This document shows, piece by piece, positions 17,508-26,820 of a DNA stretch of 64,000 bases. The translations under genes and the position numbers were made by a program. Below the pieces are notes generated by a model that was given only the letters and a program-made list of their open reading frames with translations, was not told the origin of the DNA and ran no database searches. Within the stretch, counting starts at the first letter, position 1. Each line of letters starts with the position of its first letter. This DNA comes from Pseudomonas sp. Irchel s3f7 (GTDB lineage: Bacteria > Pseudomonadota > Gammaproteobacteria > Pseudomonadales > Pseudomonadaceae). The stretch covers positions 1-64,000 of the forward strand of contig NZ_FYDO01000029.1 of assembly GCF_900187615.1 (NCBI RefSeq), given 5' to 3'.

Positions 17508-17617
17508 AGCCGGCTCTTGTTTGAATTGCGGGTGGCGGCGTGCAGATGTCCGCAGACTAGCCGTAATCGGCTAGGGAATGAAGGTAATTGCTACAAATGG
17601 CTACAAAAAGTCTACGA

Positions 17618-17652
17618 ACAAAAAAAAACGCCCCGAACCAGTCGGGGCGTTT
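17618..17652 (-). terminator. Rho-independent terminator after the DUF1329 gene
   Basis: On the minus strand the stem CGCCCCGA/TCGGGGCG (17642-17649 with 17629-17636) is followed by eight T residues (17628-17621). It closes the DUF1302-DUF1329 transcript before the LuxR gene. Confidence 0.9.
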
Positions 17653-17686
17653 CTCTAGAGAGGATGCGGCCTCTGCTCAGCTCACC

Positions 17687-19051
17687 TTAGCGAACACCTT
17701 CCTGGCGCAAGGCGGCCGGAGTGAAGTCGCTGGTGGTCGCCGTGAAGCCGAAGTCATACGCGGACTTCTCTTCGTTTTTCATGCCCAGCGCCAGGTAACG
17801 GCCCGATTGCAGGTCGTACAGCGCTTCGAGGGCGTACCACGGCACTTGCTTGTCGTAGTAGTTCTCGGCATGAGCCTCGGCGACGCGCCACAGTTGACCA
17901 CGACCGTCGTAATGGTCGATGACCGCTGCTTGCCAGGTGTCTTCGTCGATGTAGAAGTCACGCTTGGCGTAGATGTGACGCTGACCTTCCTTCAGGGTTG
18001 CAACCACATGCCAGACCCGGCGCAGCTCGTAACGAGCCAGGTCCTGGTTGATGTGACCGGCCTTGATGATGTCGGCGTACTTGAGCTTCGGATCGTCGAG
18101 TTTGTAGGCGTCGGAGGCGATGTACATCTCTTTCTTGCCTTCGAGCTTCCAGTCGTAACGATCCGGTGCACCGTTGAACATGTCCAGGTTATCGGAAGTA
18201 CGCAGGCCGTCGGCAGCGGTACCCGGGCCGTCATAGGACACTTGTGGCGCACGACGCACACGGCGCTGACCGGCGTTGTAGACCCACGCCGAACGTGGTT
18301 CCTTCACTTGGTCGAGGGTCTCGTGCACCAGCAGCACACCACCGGCCAGACGTGCCGGGGCAGTCACTTTCTGCTTGAAGTAAAACAGGATGTTGCCCGG
18401 GTTCGCCGGATCGTAATCCTTCATTTTGTCGCGGAACACGAACTGATCCTGGAAGTACACCAGGCTGAACGAGCCGTTCGGCTGTGGCGTCGCCTGGGTT
18501 ACCAGACGGGTCACGCTACCACCGCGATAGCGGGTGATATGGTTCCAGATGACTTCAACACCGGTTTTCGGGATCGGGAATGGAACGGCAGTTTCGAAGT
18601 TTTCCAAACCGTTGCCGCCGGACACCAGCTTGGTGTTGGTGGCATTCTTCTTGATCGCCGCGAACACGTCATCCGGCACGGTGGCACCGCGATGCGAGGT
18701 GTAGACCGGCATCTTGAAGGTTTCCGGGTAGCGCTTGAACATCGCGTACTGGCCCGGGGCAAGCTTTTCCTTGTATTGGTCGACGTTCTGCGCCGTGATG
18801 GTGAACAGCGGTTTTTCACTGGCGTAAGGGTTGGACAGGAAGCCCTTGCTGTCGACAGTGCCGGCGTTCTTCGGCAACGGTTTCCAGGCCGGGATCGAGC
18901 CGTCGGCGTTGCCCGACATTTCGGCACCCATCGGGGTCAGGCTTTTGCCCAGCTTGTCCGCCTCGGCCGCAGGGACCGCCGCCATGACGCTGGTCGCGAG
19001 CAGAGAAAACCCGAGGACACCGGCGTGGAACAGACTCTTGGTCATTTTCAT
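17687..19051 (-). CDS. DUF1329 envelope protein
   Basis: 454 residues with an N-terminal signal peptide (about 1-25, cleavage near VMAAVPA) and the full DUF1329 domain, predicted LolB/LppX-like beta sheet in the periplasm or at the outer membrane. The family is almost always encoded next to DUF1302, as here (28-nt gap). It is often found near acyl-CoA ligases, esterases or RND-type exporters, suggesting handling of hydrophobic compounds. No catalytic motif is evident. AGGA lies about 10 nt before the start. The biochemical role is not known to me. Confidence 0.85.
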   Translation of the reverse strand: MKMTKSLFHAGVLGFSLLATSVMAAVPAAEADKLGKSLTPMGAEMSGNADGSIPAWKPLPKNAGTVDSKGFLSNPYASEKPLFTITAQNVDQYKEKLAPGQYAMFKRYPETFKMPVYTSHRGATVPDDVFAAIKKNATNTKLVSGGNGLENFETAVPFPIPKTGVEVIWNHITRYRGGSVTRLVTQATPQPNGSFSLVYFQDQFVFRDKMKDYDPANPGNILFYFKQKVTAPARLAGGVLLVHETLDQVKEPRSAWVYNAGQRRVRRAPQVSYDGPGTAADGLRTSDNLDMFNGAPDRYDWKLEGKKEMYIASDAYKLDDPKLKYADIIKAGHINQDLARYELRRVWHVVATLKEGQRHIYAKRDFYIDEDTWQAAVIDHYDGRGQLWRVAEAHAENYYDKQVPWYALEALYDLQSGRYLALGMKNEEKSAYDFGFTATTSDFTPAALRQEGVR

Positions 19052-19079
19052 ATGTGCGTTCGTCCTGAAAATACAGTGC

Positions 19080-21017
19080 TTAGAAGTTCACGCCGAGGCT
19101 GAGCGCAACGAAGTCGCGATCATCCACAGTGGTGTACTTGCCATCGAAGAAGTTGGTGTACGCCAGGCTCGCGGTGTAGGTGTTCTGGTACTCGGCATCG
19201 ACGCCCAGGCTGACCGCTTTGCGACCTTCCTCGAAGTTGGCACCTGGGCCTGGGGAGTAACCTTCGACGTCATGGGACCAGGCCACGTTCGGCTTGAGGT
19301 TCACACCGGCGAACACGTCGTTGTATTCCCAGATGGCGCGGCCGCGGTAGCCCCAGGAGTTAGCGGTCGTAAACCCGTCGTTTTCGCAGTAGCGACTGAC
19401 GTTGTTTTGCGCCCCACCCGCCAGGGTGCCGGTGTTCAACGTGACACACTGGTTGTTCGGCAACGGGCCAGGGCCGTAGCTCGGGTCACGGCCGTAACGC
19501 GCTTCGGAGCTGTCTTCCAGGCCACCGACGTGGGTCCAGCCAACCTCACCAACCAGGGTCAGTCGCTCGGCACCCATCACCTGATCGAAAAAGTGGGTAA
19601 GCGTCGTCTGGAGCTGGGTCACTTCCTTGCGGCGATAACCTTGCTGATCCTGACCTGGTGTACCCGAGAGCACGGAAACGCTAGGGTTAAGCGGAGTCAG
19701 ACCGGAGAAGAGAATGTCGGTGGTGTTGAGTTGAACCGGAGCATTCGGACGGTAGCTGAGCTCGCCACTCCACGCGGTACCGGTAGGCAACGTGGTAGAG
19801 AAACTCAGACCATACAGACGGATATCTTCAGGGTATTCGACGTAGTAGCTGGAGTTGCCCGCCACTTGCAATGGCAGCAACGTCGGGGCTAGACCTGCCG
19901 CGACATTGGCCGGAATACCTGCGCCCCTCAACGCGCCCACCAGACCCGCCGGGCTGTAAGCACTTGCCGGCGCACCATGTCCGCTGAAGATCGGCGCACG
20001 GCTGTGGTAGTTCATGAAATAAGCACCGAACTCGGTGTCCAGCGGATCGAACATGTACTTGAACGACACGCCGAACTGACCGCTGTCGCGGGCATCGCGA
20101 TCCGGGCCGCGACGAACGATCACGCCTTCGTCCGGATCACCCCAGGACACGCCTCGTGCGGCAAGCGTGTTGATGGCGGCATTGCGCAGGCTCGCTGGCA
20201 ACCCAGCTCCTGCCAGTGCGCTGTTCAGCCCGTTTTTGGTCCGAAGTACTGCCAGGTTGTTGTCGCAACCATCGGAGATCACGTCGGGTTGCGAGAAGAA
20301 TGTGCCGCAGTTGTCGGCAACGGTCTGGTCCCATTCGATCTGATAGAAAGCCTCGGTCGAGAGGTTTTCGGTCAGGCTTTGGGACACATAGAACATGTTG
20401 ACCGGGATCAGGCCTTCCTTGATCTCGGCACCCGGACGACGGAACGCGGACACATCGATCGGGTTGATCGAGTTGATGCCGCCGCCGATGAAGGTACTTT
20501 CACCCCAGCTCACCACCTGCTTGCCAAGACGCACGGAGCCCGGCTGATCGGCGATGGCGTAGTTGTGGTAAACGAAGGCGTCGAGGATCTGGCCGCCGGA
20601 CGACTTGGCGCCCTCTTTGCGGTTGTCGTCGCTGATGTCCTTGAACTCACGGCTTTCGTCTTTCAGCTCGAAGTCATACCAGTATTTGCCACGGACGAAG
20701 ATGCCGGTGTCGCCGTATTTCAATTCAAGGTCGTGAATGCCTTTGAAGATCTTCGAGAAGGTTTCACCGCTCTTGAAGTTCAGGTGACCGTCATCGGAGG
20801 TTTGGGACAGGCCTCGGCCGCCGTTGTTGACACCGATGAGGTTCTTGTTGGCACTTTCGGTAGACCAACTGGCACCGACCGACAGGGATGAATCGAACTG
20901 ACCTTCGATTTCACCAACGTTGAAACTGACGCCGAATGCTGGCCCGGCGAGCGTAGAGGCAAGACTGACAGCCAGAGGCAGTTTCGCCCGGCGCCAGAGC
21001 TGGTTTACTGATGTCAT
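19080..21017 (-). CDS. DUF1302 outer-membrane protein
   Basis: 645 residues. A signal peptide (about 1-29, cleavage after AFG) is followed by a repetitive, aromatic- and glycine-rich beta-strand pattern and a C-terminal Phe (ALSLGVNF), the usual BAM-recognised end of an outer-membrane barrel. DUF1302 pairs with DUF1329; the pair probably moves or binds hydrophobic substrates at the outer membrane. It is the first gene of a two-gene operon ending at the terminator near 17630. Its leader carries a perfect AANAANAA stretch at 21039-21046 (minus strand), a typical Hfq/Crc catabolite-repression site. Confidence 0.85.
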   Translation of the reverse strand: MTSVNQLWRRAKLPLAVSLASTLAGPAFGVSFNVGEIEGQFDSSLSVGASWSTESANKNLIGVNNGGRGLSQTSDDGHLNFKSGETFSKIFKGIHDLELKYGDTGIFVRGKYWYDFELKDESREFKDISDDNRKEGAKSSGGQILDAFVYHNYAIADQPGSVRLGKQVVSWGESTFIGGGINSINPIDVSAFRRPGAEIKEGLIPVNMFYVSQSLTENLSTEAFYQIEWDQTVADNCGTFFSQPDVISDGCDNNLAVLRTKNGLNSALAGAGLPASLRNAAINTLAARGVSWGDPDEGVIVRRGPDRDARDSGQFGVSFKYMFDPLDTEFGAYFMNYHSRAPIFSGHGAPASAYSPAGLVGALRGAGIPANVAAGLAPTLLPLQVAGNSSYYVEYPEDIRLYGLSFSTTLPTGTAWSGELSYRPNAPVQLNTTDILFSGLTPLNPSVSVLSGTPGQDQQGYRRKEVTQLQTTLTHFFDQVMGAERLTLVGEVGWTHVGGLEDSSEARYGRDPSYGPGPLPNNQCVTLNTGTLAGGAQNNVSRYCENDGFTTANSWGYRGRAIWEYNDVFAGVNLKPNVAWSHDVEGYSPGPGANFEEGRKAVSLGVDAEYQNTYTASLAYTNFFDGKYTTVDDRDFVALSLGVNF

Positions 21018-21038
21018 CGACGCTTCTCCATGTGCATT

Positions 21039-21046
21039 TTATTGTT
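21039..21046 (-). promoter_or_regulatory. Candidate Hfq/Crc CA-motif in the DUF1302 leader
   Basis: The minus strand reads AACAATAA, matching AANAANAA, 21 nt upstream of the DUF1302 start codon. In pseudomonads such sites let Hfq-Crc block translation during growth on preferred carbon sources. Inference from motif and position only. Confidence 0.4.
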
Positions 21047-21166
21047 ATGGCATTAGCACTTCTAAAAACGCTGTGGATAACCGGGAGCCATGGCATCCCA
21101 AAGTCATTCCAAAGTTGCATCGCCCCTGTTTGTGCGTGTGCTCCGTTTCTAAAAATCCTTGAACGG

Positions 21167-21172
21167 ACTATA
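21167..21172 (-). promoter_or_regulatory. Possible -10 element of the DUF1302 operon
   Basis: The minus strand reads TATAGT, 150 nt upstream of DUF1302. No good -35 lies 16-18 nt further up, as would be expected for a promoter needing an activator such as the nearby LuxR/MalT-like protein. The rest of the 336-nt gap (21018-21353) shows only hairpins and no gene. Confidence 0.3.
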
Positions 21173-21323
21173 GCCAGCAGGTAGTAGTGCTTGATCCCTC
21201 TAAAGTGTGATTTGCACCTGCCAACCACTCTGGAACAGTCCTTTCGCCAGTCCGACACTGTCGGCATGGCAAGGATGGCTGAATTTATGAATTTGACAAG
21301 CCAAGCGCTTGCTTGGTGGGGCT

Positions 21324-21344
21324 GGCGTGCCTTTTGGGCACGCC
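21324..21344. terminator. Hairpin after the acyl-CoA ligase gene
   Basis: GGCGTGCC (21324-21331) pairs with GGCACGCC (21337-21344). It lies just beyond the ligase stop codon, but no T-run follows on the minus strand, so termination would be weak or factor-assisted. A second small palindrome CCAAGCGCTTGCTTGG (21301-21316) lies next to it. Confidence 0.45.
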
Positions 21345-21353
21345 GGCAGACGC

Positions 21354-23036
21354 TTAAAGCGTCGAGAGAAAGGTGCTGTTGGTGGCTTGCCATTCGGTGA
21401 TGTCGACGCGAATTTTCTTCTTGTCGAGTTTACCGACGCTGGTCTTGGGAATTTCAGTAACAAGGGCGATCTGACTCGGAATCGCCCACTTGCTCAGGTG
21501 CCCCAATTCCACAAACGGCTTGAGATGCTCCTTGAGCTCACGGGCCCCGATTTGTTGCCCTTCACGAAGCACGAGCAAGGCAAACGGCCGCTCACCCCAC
21601 TGCGGATCGGCGATGCCTACCACTGCTACTTCGCGTACCGCTGGATGACGACTGATCAGGTCTTCCAGGTCCAGGGAGGAAACCCACTCACCTCCGGTCT
21701 TGATCACATCCTTGATCCGGTCCCGTATGTCGATCACGCCCATGCTGTCCAGGGTCGCCACATCACCGGTGTGCAGCCAGCCCCCGGCCCAGAGCTCTGC
21801 GCCTTTTTGCGGTTCGTTGTAATAGCCCTCGGTGAGCCACGGCGCACGCAACACCAATTCGCCCTGGGTCTCGCCATCGGCCGGCAGGAAGTTACCCTCG
21901 GCATCGACAATCGCCGCTTCCACCAAAGGCCCTGGCACGCCAGCCTTGATCCGGTAGGTGGTGCGTTCGTCTTCGCTGCCGGCCATCAATTCATCGTTGA
22001 GGTGCGCGCATGACACCAGCGGTCCGGTTTCCGACATGCCATAGGCGGCGGTCAGCTGGATACCCTTGACCTTGGCGGCTTCGTACAGCGAGCGGTTCAG
22101 TGCGCTGCCACCGATGACAATCTTCCAGCCGCCGAAATCGGTGTTTTGCGCAGCCTTGGCATTGAGGAGCATCTGCAGGATGGTCGGGACGCAATGGGAG
22201 AAAGTGACCTTCTCTTTGCGCCATAGCTCCACCAGGTATTCCGGGTCATAGCGGCCGGGGTACACCTGCTTGAGGCCGAGCATGGTCGCCACATACGGCA
22301 GGCCCCAGGCGTGCACGTGGAACATCGGGGTGATCGGCATGTACACATCGTTGGTGCCCAACAGACGCACGCTGTCGATCGAACCCATGATGGTCGACAC
22401 GCCAATGGTGTGCAGCACCAGTTGCCGATGGGTGAAGTACACGCCTTTGGGGTTGCCCGTGGTGCCGGTGGTATAGAACGTGGTCGCGACGGAATTCTCG
22501 TCGAAATCCTGGAAGTCGTACTGCGGGCTCGCGGCAGCCAGAAGCTGTTCGTATTCGCCGATGAGGTTCGGCAGGTCGGCGGTCTTTTCCGGCAGGTCGG
22601 TCAGCAGCAGGGTTTTCTCGACCGTGGTCAGGTGACCGGCAATCGCGTTGTACAACCCGGTGAACTCGCTGTTGACCAGCACGAAGCGGTCCTCGGCATG
22701 GTTCATGGTGTAGAGGATCTGTTCCGGCGACAGACGCACGTTGATGGTGTGGATGACGGCGCCGATCATCGGGATGGCAAACATGCATTCCAGATAACGA
22801 TGGCTGTCCCAGTCCATGACCGCCACGGTATCCCCGGCTTTGACACCGGCCGCCGTGAGCACGTTGGCCAGACGGGCGACCCGTTCAATCAGGGTCGGAT
22901 AGCTGTACCGCAACTGGTCGCGGTAGATGATCTCGCGGGTTTTCTCATAACGAGCGCCGGACATCAGCAGCCGTTTGATCAGCAGCGGATACTGGTAAGC
23001 GCCTTCGGCTGGGGGGATAACGCGAGTCTGCAACAT
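21354..23036 (-). CDS. AMP-binding fatty acyl-CoA ligase (AlkK-like)
   Basis: 560 residues of the acyl-adenylate synthetase superfamily. The P-loop TTFYTTGTTGNPKG, the AYGMSETGP motif, the hinge DRIKDVIKTGGEW and the C-terminal lysine segment KTSVGKLDKKKIR are all present. It activates medium- or long-chain fatty acids to CoA thioesters. The sequence type resembles AlkK ligases of pseudomonads, which act on medium-chain alkanoates. ATG 23036 follows AGGGA and is preferred over an upstream in-frame ATG at 23060. It lies upstream of the DUF1302-DUF1329-LuxR genes, and the set probably forms one uptake and activation unit for a hydrophobic acid. Confidence 0.88.
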   Translation of the reverse strand: MLQTRVIPPAEGAYQYPLLIKRLLMSGARYEKTREIIYRDQLRYSYPTLIERVARLANVLTAAGVKAGDTVAVMDWDSHRYLECMFAIPMIGAVIHTINVRLSPEQILYTMNHAEDRFVLVNSEFTGLYNAIAGHLTTVEKTLLLTDLPEKTADLPNLIGEYEQLLAAASPQYDFQDFDENSVATTFYTTGTTGNPKGVYFTHRQLVLHTIGVSTIMGSIDSVRLLGTNDVYMPITPMFHVHAWGLPYVATMLGLKQVYPGRYDPEYLVELWRKEKVTFSHCVPTILQMLLNAKAAQNTDFGGWKIVIGGSALNRSLYEAAKVKGIQLTAAYGMSETGPLVSCAHLNDELMAGSEDERTTYRIKAGVPGPLVEAAIVDAEGNFLPADGETQGELVLRAPWLTEGYYNEPQKGAELWAGGWLHTGDVATLDSMGVIDIRDRIKDVIKTGGEWVSSLDLEDLISRHPAVREVAVVGIADPQWGERPFALLVLREGQQIGARELKEHLKPFVELGHLSKWAIPSQIALVTEIPKTSVGKLDKKKIRVDITEWQATNSTFLSTL

Positions 23037-23196
23037 AAGAATCCCTTTTTCTGACTGCACGGTCTTGGCTGAAAGTACGCACTGTAGTGCGCTTGTTCGC
23101 CAGCCAAATCAGCCAAAGGAATGATTTGCAGAACCGCGCAAATGCTAGCGTTGCGCCAGCATTCGTGGGCTTTCATCGTAGGGGATGTGTGATTGA

Positions 23197-23826
23197 TCAG
23201 TGCATCTCGGTGAACGCGAGCTTCACGCCAATCGCGATCAGCACCGCGCCCATGGTGCGGTCGAACCAGTGGCCCATACGGGCGAAACCGGCGCGCACGC
23301 GCTGTTGGCTGAACAGCATGGCCACCAGGCAGAACCAGGCTGCCGTCGCCACCGCCAGATAAACGCCGTAGCCAGCCTGCACCGCCAGCGGTGTGTGGGG
23401 ATTGATCACCACGGTGAACAGCGAAAGGAAAAACAGCGTGGCTTTCGGGTTCAGACCGTTGGTAACAAAACCGGAGGTGAAGGCCCCACGAGCAGTGCGC
23501 TCACCAGCCTCCTTGTGCAAATCGTCCGCCACAGGCGTGGCCGGTTTCGCGCGCAGCGCCTTGTAGCCGATGTACAGCAGGTAAGCGGCAGCGGCCCATT
23601 TCAGCGCATTGAACAGCACAATCGACTGGGACACGATCAAACCAATGCCCAGCAGCGAATAGCCCACATGCAGGAAAATCGCTGTGCCCACACCCAGCGC
23701 AGTCCACGTACCCGCGCGCCGACCGTGGGTAACACTTTCACGTACCACCACGGCAAAGTCCGGGCCGGGGCTGGCTACAGCCAGCAAGTGAATCAGGGCA
23801 ACGGTCAAGAACTCTGTCCAGTACAT
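23197..23826 (-). CDS. LysE/RhtB-family amino acid exporter
   Basis: 209 residues with about six hydrophobic helices and the N-terminal LysE signature ASPGPDFAVVVRESVTHGRR. Family members export amino acids or derivatives from the cytoplasm by proton exchange; the substrate is not predictable. AAGGAG lies 8 nt before the start. It is divergent from the dehydrogenase at 23919. Confidence 0.88.
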   Translation of the reverse strand: MYWTEFLTVALIHLLAVASPGPDFAVVVRESVTHGRRAGTWTALGVGTAIFLHVGYSLLGIGLIVSQSIVLFNALKWAAAAYLLYIGYKALRAKPATPVADDLHKEAGERTARGAFTSGFVTNGLNPKATLFFLSLFTVVINPHTPLAVQAGYGVYLAVATAAWFCLVAMLFSQQRVRAGFARMGHWFDRTMGAVLIAIGVKLAFTEMH

Positions 23827-23918
23827 GTGGGGCTCCTTTAGGCCAAGCGTAACTATTTATTTCATCTGGTAGGCTCGGCAGATTACGCCTTCAGTTCAAT
23901 GCACAAAAGGTACAGTTG

Positions 23919-24884
23919 ATGACGAACACTCGCCGCGCCGTTTTCCTCGACCACCCCTCCCTGGACCTCGGAGACCTTGATCTCAGCCCGTTGCACCAGT
24001 GCTTCAGCGAATTGCAGCTGTTCGCCCAGACCCTGCCGGATCAAGTGATCGATCACCTCAAGGGCGCCACCGTCGCCATCAGCAACAAAATTGCCATCGA
24101 TGCCGCCGCCATGGCCGCCAGCCCCGATCTCAAGCTGATCCTGATCACGGCCACCGGCACCAATAACGTCGACCTCGCCGCCGCCCGCGCCCATGGGATT
24201 ACCGTGTGCAACTGCCAGGGCTACGGCACGCCGTCGGTGGCGCAGCACACGATCATGCTGTTGCTCAACCTCGCCACGCGCCTGGCCGATTATCAAAAAG
24301 CGGTCGGCGAAGGGCGCTGGCAGCAGGCAAAACAGTTCTGTTTATTGGACTTCCCGATTGTCGAACTGGAAGGCAAAACCCTCGGCCTGCTGGGACACGG
24401 CGAACTGGGTGGTGCAGTCGCGCGACTGGCCGAAGCGTTCGGCATGCGTGTGCTACTCGGCCAGATCCCGGGGCGCCCTGCCCGGCCCGACCGTTTGCCG
24501 CTGGAAGAACTGCTGCCGCAAATTGACGCACTGACCTTGCACTGCCCGCTCAACGAACACACTCGACACTTCATCGGCGCCCGTGAGCTGGCGTCCATGA
24601 AGCCCGGCGCTTTCGTGGTCAACACCGCACGCGGCGGCCTGATCGACGAACAAGCCCTGGCCGACGCCTTGCGCAACGGTCATTTGGGCGGCGCAGCCAC
24701 AGACGTATTAAGTGTCGAGCCTCCCATCAACGGCAATCCGCTGCTGGCCAACGACATCCCGCGCCTGATCGTTACCCCGCACAACGCCTGGGGCAGTCGC
24801 GAAGCGCGGCAGCGAATCGTGGGCCAAGTCACCGAAAACGCCTTGGGATACTTCAGCGGTAAGGCGCTGCGGGTCGTCAGTTGA
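23919..24884 (+). CDS. D-2-hydroxyacid dehydrogenase (hydroxypyruvate/glycerate dehydrogenase type)
   Basis: 321 residues. The catalytic triad is visible as R238 (NTARGGLID), E267 (LSVEPP) and H288 (TPHNAWGS), and the NAD(P)-binding loop is LGHGELGG at about 158-165. It would reduce hydroxypyruvate or glyoxylate, or oxidise a D-2-hydroxyacid. ATG 23919 is preferred to the adjacent TTG at 23916; AAGG lies about 8 nt upstream. The gap to rsmC is 33 nt, so the two may be co-transcribed. Confidence 0.88.
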   Translation: MTNTRRAVFLDHPSLDLGDLDLSPLHQCFSELQLFAQTLPDQVIDHLKGATVAISNKIAIDAAAMAASPDLKLILITATGTNNVDLAAARAHGITVCNCQGYGTPSVAQHTIMLLLNLATRLADYQKAVGEGRWQQAKQFCLLDFPIVELEGKTLGLLGHGELGGAVARLAEAFGMRVLLGQIPGRPARPDRLPLEELLPQIDALTLHCPLNEHTRHFIGARELASMKPGAFVVNTARGGLIDEQALADALRNGHLGGAATDVLSVEPPINGNPLLANDIPRLIVTPHNAWGSREARQRIVGQVTENALGYFSGKALRVVS

Positions 24885-24917
24885 TAAACTGCGGCACTTT
24901 TTTCCACAGGAGCAGTT

Positions 24918-25916
24918 ATGGATCCGCGCAGTGAAGTACTGCTTCGTCAGGCTGAGTTATTCCAGGGTTCGGTGCTATTGGCCGGTTTGCCCGCCGATGA
25001 TTTGCTCGGTCGCCTGCCAGGCGCTCACGGTTGGTGCTGGCATGCCGGTGATCAGGCCGGACTGGATGCGCGCTTTGCCGAGCGCAGCCATTTTGGCGTG
25101 AATGCACCTGAACGCGAGTTTGATAGCGCCGTGGTGTTTTTGCCCAAGTCCAAGGATCTGACCGACTACATCCTCAACGCCCTCGCCTCACGCCTGGCCG
25201 GGCGTGAGCTGTACCTGGTCGGCGAGAAAAAAAGCGGCATCGAAGGCGCGGCCAAGCAACTCAACCCGTTCGGCAAGCCACGCAAGCTCGACAGTGCGCG
25301 GCATTGCCAGCTATGGCTGGTCACTGTGGCCAACGCGCCTGCAGCCAAGCCGTTGGAAAGCCTGGCCCAGACCTATGAATTGCCACTGGCCGAAGGTCCG
25401 TTGAAAGTCATCAGCCTGCCGGGCGTGTTCAGCCACGGTCGCCTGGATCGCGGTAGCGCATTGTTGCTGGAACACTTGGACAAACTGCCCAGCGGCCATT
25501 TGCTGGACTTCGGTTGCGGTGCGGGCGTTCTGGGCGCCGTCGTGAAGCGTCGTTACCCGCACAATCAGGTCACTTTGCTGGACGTTGATGCCTTTGCCGC
25601 CGCCAGCAGTCGCCTGACACTGGCTGCCAACGGTCTGGAAGCAGACGTGATTACCGGCGACGGTATCGATGCGGCGCCCATGGGTTTGAGCGCCATTCTG
25701 AGCAACCCGCCGTTCCATGTCGGCGTGCACACCGATTATTTCGCGACCGAGAACTTGCTGCGAAAAGCCGCCAAACATCTGAAAAACGGTGGAGAACTGC
25801 GCTTGGTTGCGAACAGTTTCCTGAAATACCAGCCGTTGATCGAGGAGCACCTTGGCGTGTGTGCGATCAAGGCCGAAGGGCAGGGTTTCCGAATCTACCG
25901 AGCCAAGCGCGGCTAG
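24918..25916 (+). CDS. rsmC: 16S rRNA m2G1207 methyltransferase
   Basis: 332 residues with the duplicated RsmC layout: a degenerate N-terminal methyltransferase-like domain and a catalytic C-terminal domain with SAM motif [13 protein letters not shown] (about 195-207) and the NPPFHVG motif of base-N methyltransferases. It methylates G1207 in 30S subunits. AGGAG precedes the start. Confidence 0.93.
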   Translation: MDPRSEVLLRQAELFQGSVLLAGLPADDLLGRLPGAHGWCWHAGDQAGLDARFAERSHFGVNAPEREFDSAVVFLPKSKDLTDYILNALASRLAGRELYLVGEKKSGIEGAAKQLNPFGKPRKLDSARHCQLWLVTVANAPAAKPLESLAQTYELPLAEGPLKVISLPGVFSHGRLDRGSALLLEHLDKLPSGHLLDFGCGAGVLGAVVKRRYPHNQVTLLDVDAFAAASSRLTLAANGLEADVITGDGIDAAPMGLSAILSNPPFHVGVHTDYFATENLLRKAAKHLKNGGELRLVANSFLKYQPLIEEHLGVCAIKAEGQGFRIYRAKRG

Positions 25917-25964
25917 AAATTTGTTCTTGCCGAATGGATTTTGCGTAGGCAGAATCCGCTCCGT

Positions 25965-26159
25965 CCTAGGGGAGTAGTCTCCCACGAGCGCCATGCTCGT
26001 CCGGCATACGTCAACATACTTGGTCCTCAGACCATGGCGTATGCGACCCAAGCGACCGCATCAGACGGTTCGCAGGGTTTGACAAGACCTATGACACGCA
26101 CACCTTACCCGGGGCGGGAAGGCTGTACGTGTCATAGCCGTGTCGACCCGCCCCTTAGG
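25965..26159 (+). ncRNA. yybP-ykoY manganese riboswitch
   Basis: The leader begins with CCTAGGGGAGTAGTC, containing the hallmark GGGGAGTAG of the yybP-ykoY aptamer. CCTAGGGG (25965-25972) can pair with CCCCTTAGG (26151-26159) as the closing P1 helix. A long internal hairpin is formed by CTATGACACG (26089-26098) and CGTGTCATAG (26128-26137). It lies directly in front of a TMEM165/GDT1 manganese exporter gene, the classical partner of this riboswitch. The ribosome-binding AGGA (26157-26160) overlaps the 3' strand of P1. Confidence 0.9.
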
Positions 26160-26169
26160 AAAACCCCTG

Positions 26170-26754
26170 ATGCTGGATTCATTACTCGTCCCCACCGCAA
26201 TCGTTGCCTTGGCCGAAATCGGCGACAAGACGCAACTGCTCGCGCTCATTCTCGCTGCCCGCTTCCGCAAACCGTGGCCGATCATCGCCGGCATCGTCGC
26301 CGCGACCCTGGCCAACCACGCGGCCGCCGGTGCGGTCGGCGCCTGGGTTGGCAGTTTCTTCTCGGACGCGATGCTGCACTGGATTCTCGCTGCGAGCTTC
26401 GCCGCCACCGCGCTGTGGACCCTGGTGCCGGACAAGATGGATGACGATGAAGCCAGCACCGCGCGCAAGTTCGGGCCATTCCTGACCACGCTGATCGCGT
26501 TTTTCCTCGCGGAGATCGGTGACAAGACCCAAATCGCGACGGTGATGCTGGCCGCGCAATATCCAGAACTGTGGCTGGTGATCATCGGCACCACCCTCGG
26601 CATGCTGATCGCCAACGTGCCGGTGGTACTGGCGGGTAACTTCGCCGCGGACAAACTGCCATTGACGCTGATCCGTCGACTGGCGGCGTCGGCGTTCTTC
26701 ATCCTGGCGATTGTTGCGGTGTACAAGGCGATGCAGAGCAGCGGGTGGATTTGA
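26170..26754 (+). CDS. TMEM165/GDT1-family (UPF0016) manganese exporter, MneA-like
   Basis: 194 residues, six predicted membrane helices in two repeats, each with the signature EIGDKTQ (near residues 15-21 and again in the second half). These acidic motifs bind Mn2+ or Ca2+ in the family. Bacterial members export manganese. The manganese riboswitch immediately upstream supports that substrate. ATG 26170 is chosen over an upstream GTG at 26140 because AGGA is 9 nt before it and the GTG lies inside the riboswitch. Confidence 0.92.
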   Translation: MLDSLLVPTAIVALAEIGDKTQLLALILAARFRKPWPIIAGIVAATLANHAAAGAVGAWVGSFFSDAMLHWILAASFAATALWTLVPDKMDDDEASTARKFGPFLTTLIAFFLAEIGDKTQIATVMLAAQYPELWLVIIGTTLGMLIANVPVVLAGNFAADKLPLTLIRRLAASAFFILAIVAVYKAMQSSGWI

Positions 26755-26773
26755 CCCGGGGACTGAAATCAAT

Positions 26774-26804
26774 CTGTGGCGAGGGGGCTTGCCCCTCACC
26801 ACAT
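26774..26804. repeat. Single REP-like element
   Basis: TGTGGCGAGGGGGCTTGCCCCTCACCACA forms a short hairpin between the convergent exporter and protease genes. Confidence 0.7.
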
Positions 26805-26820
26805 TTTCAGCGCCTGATCG

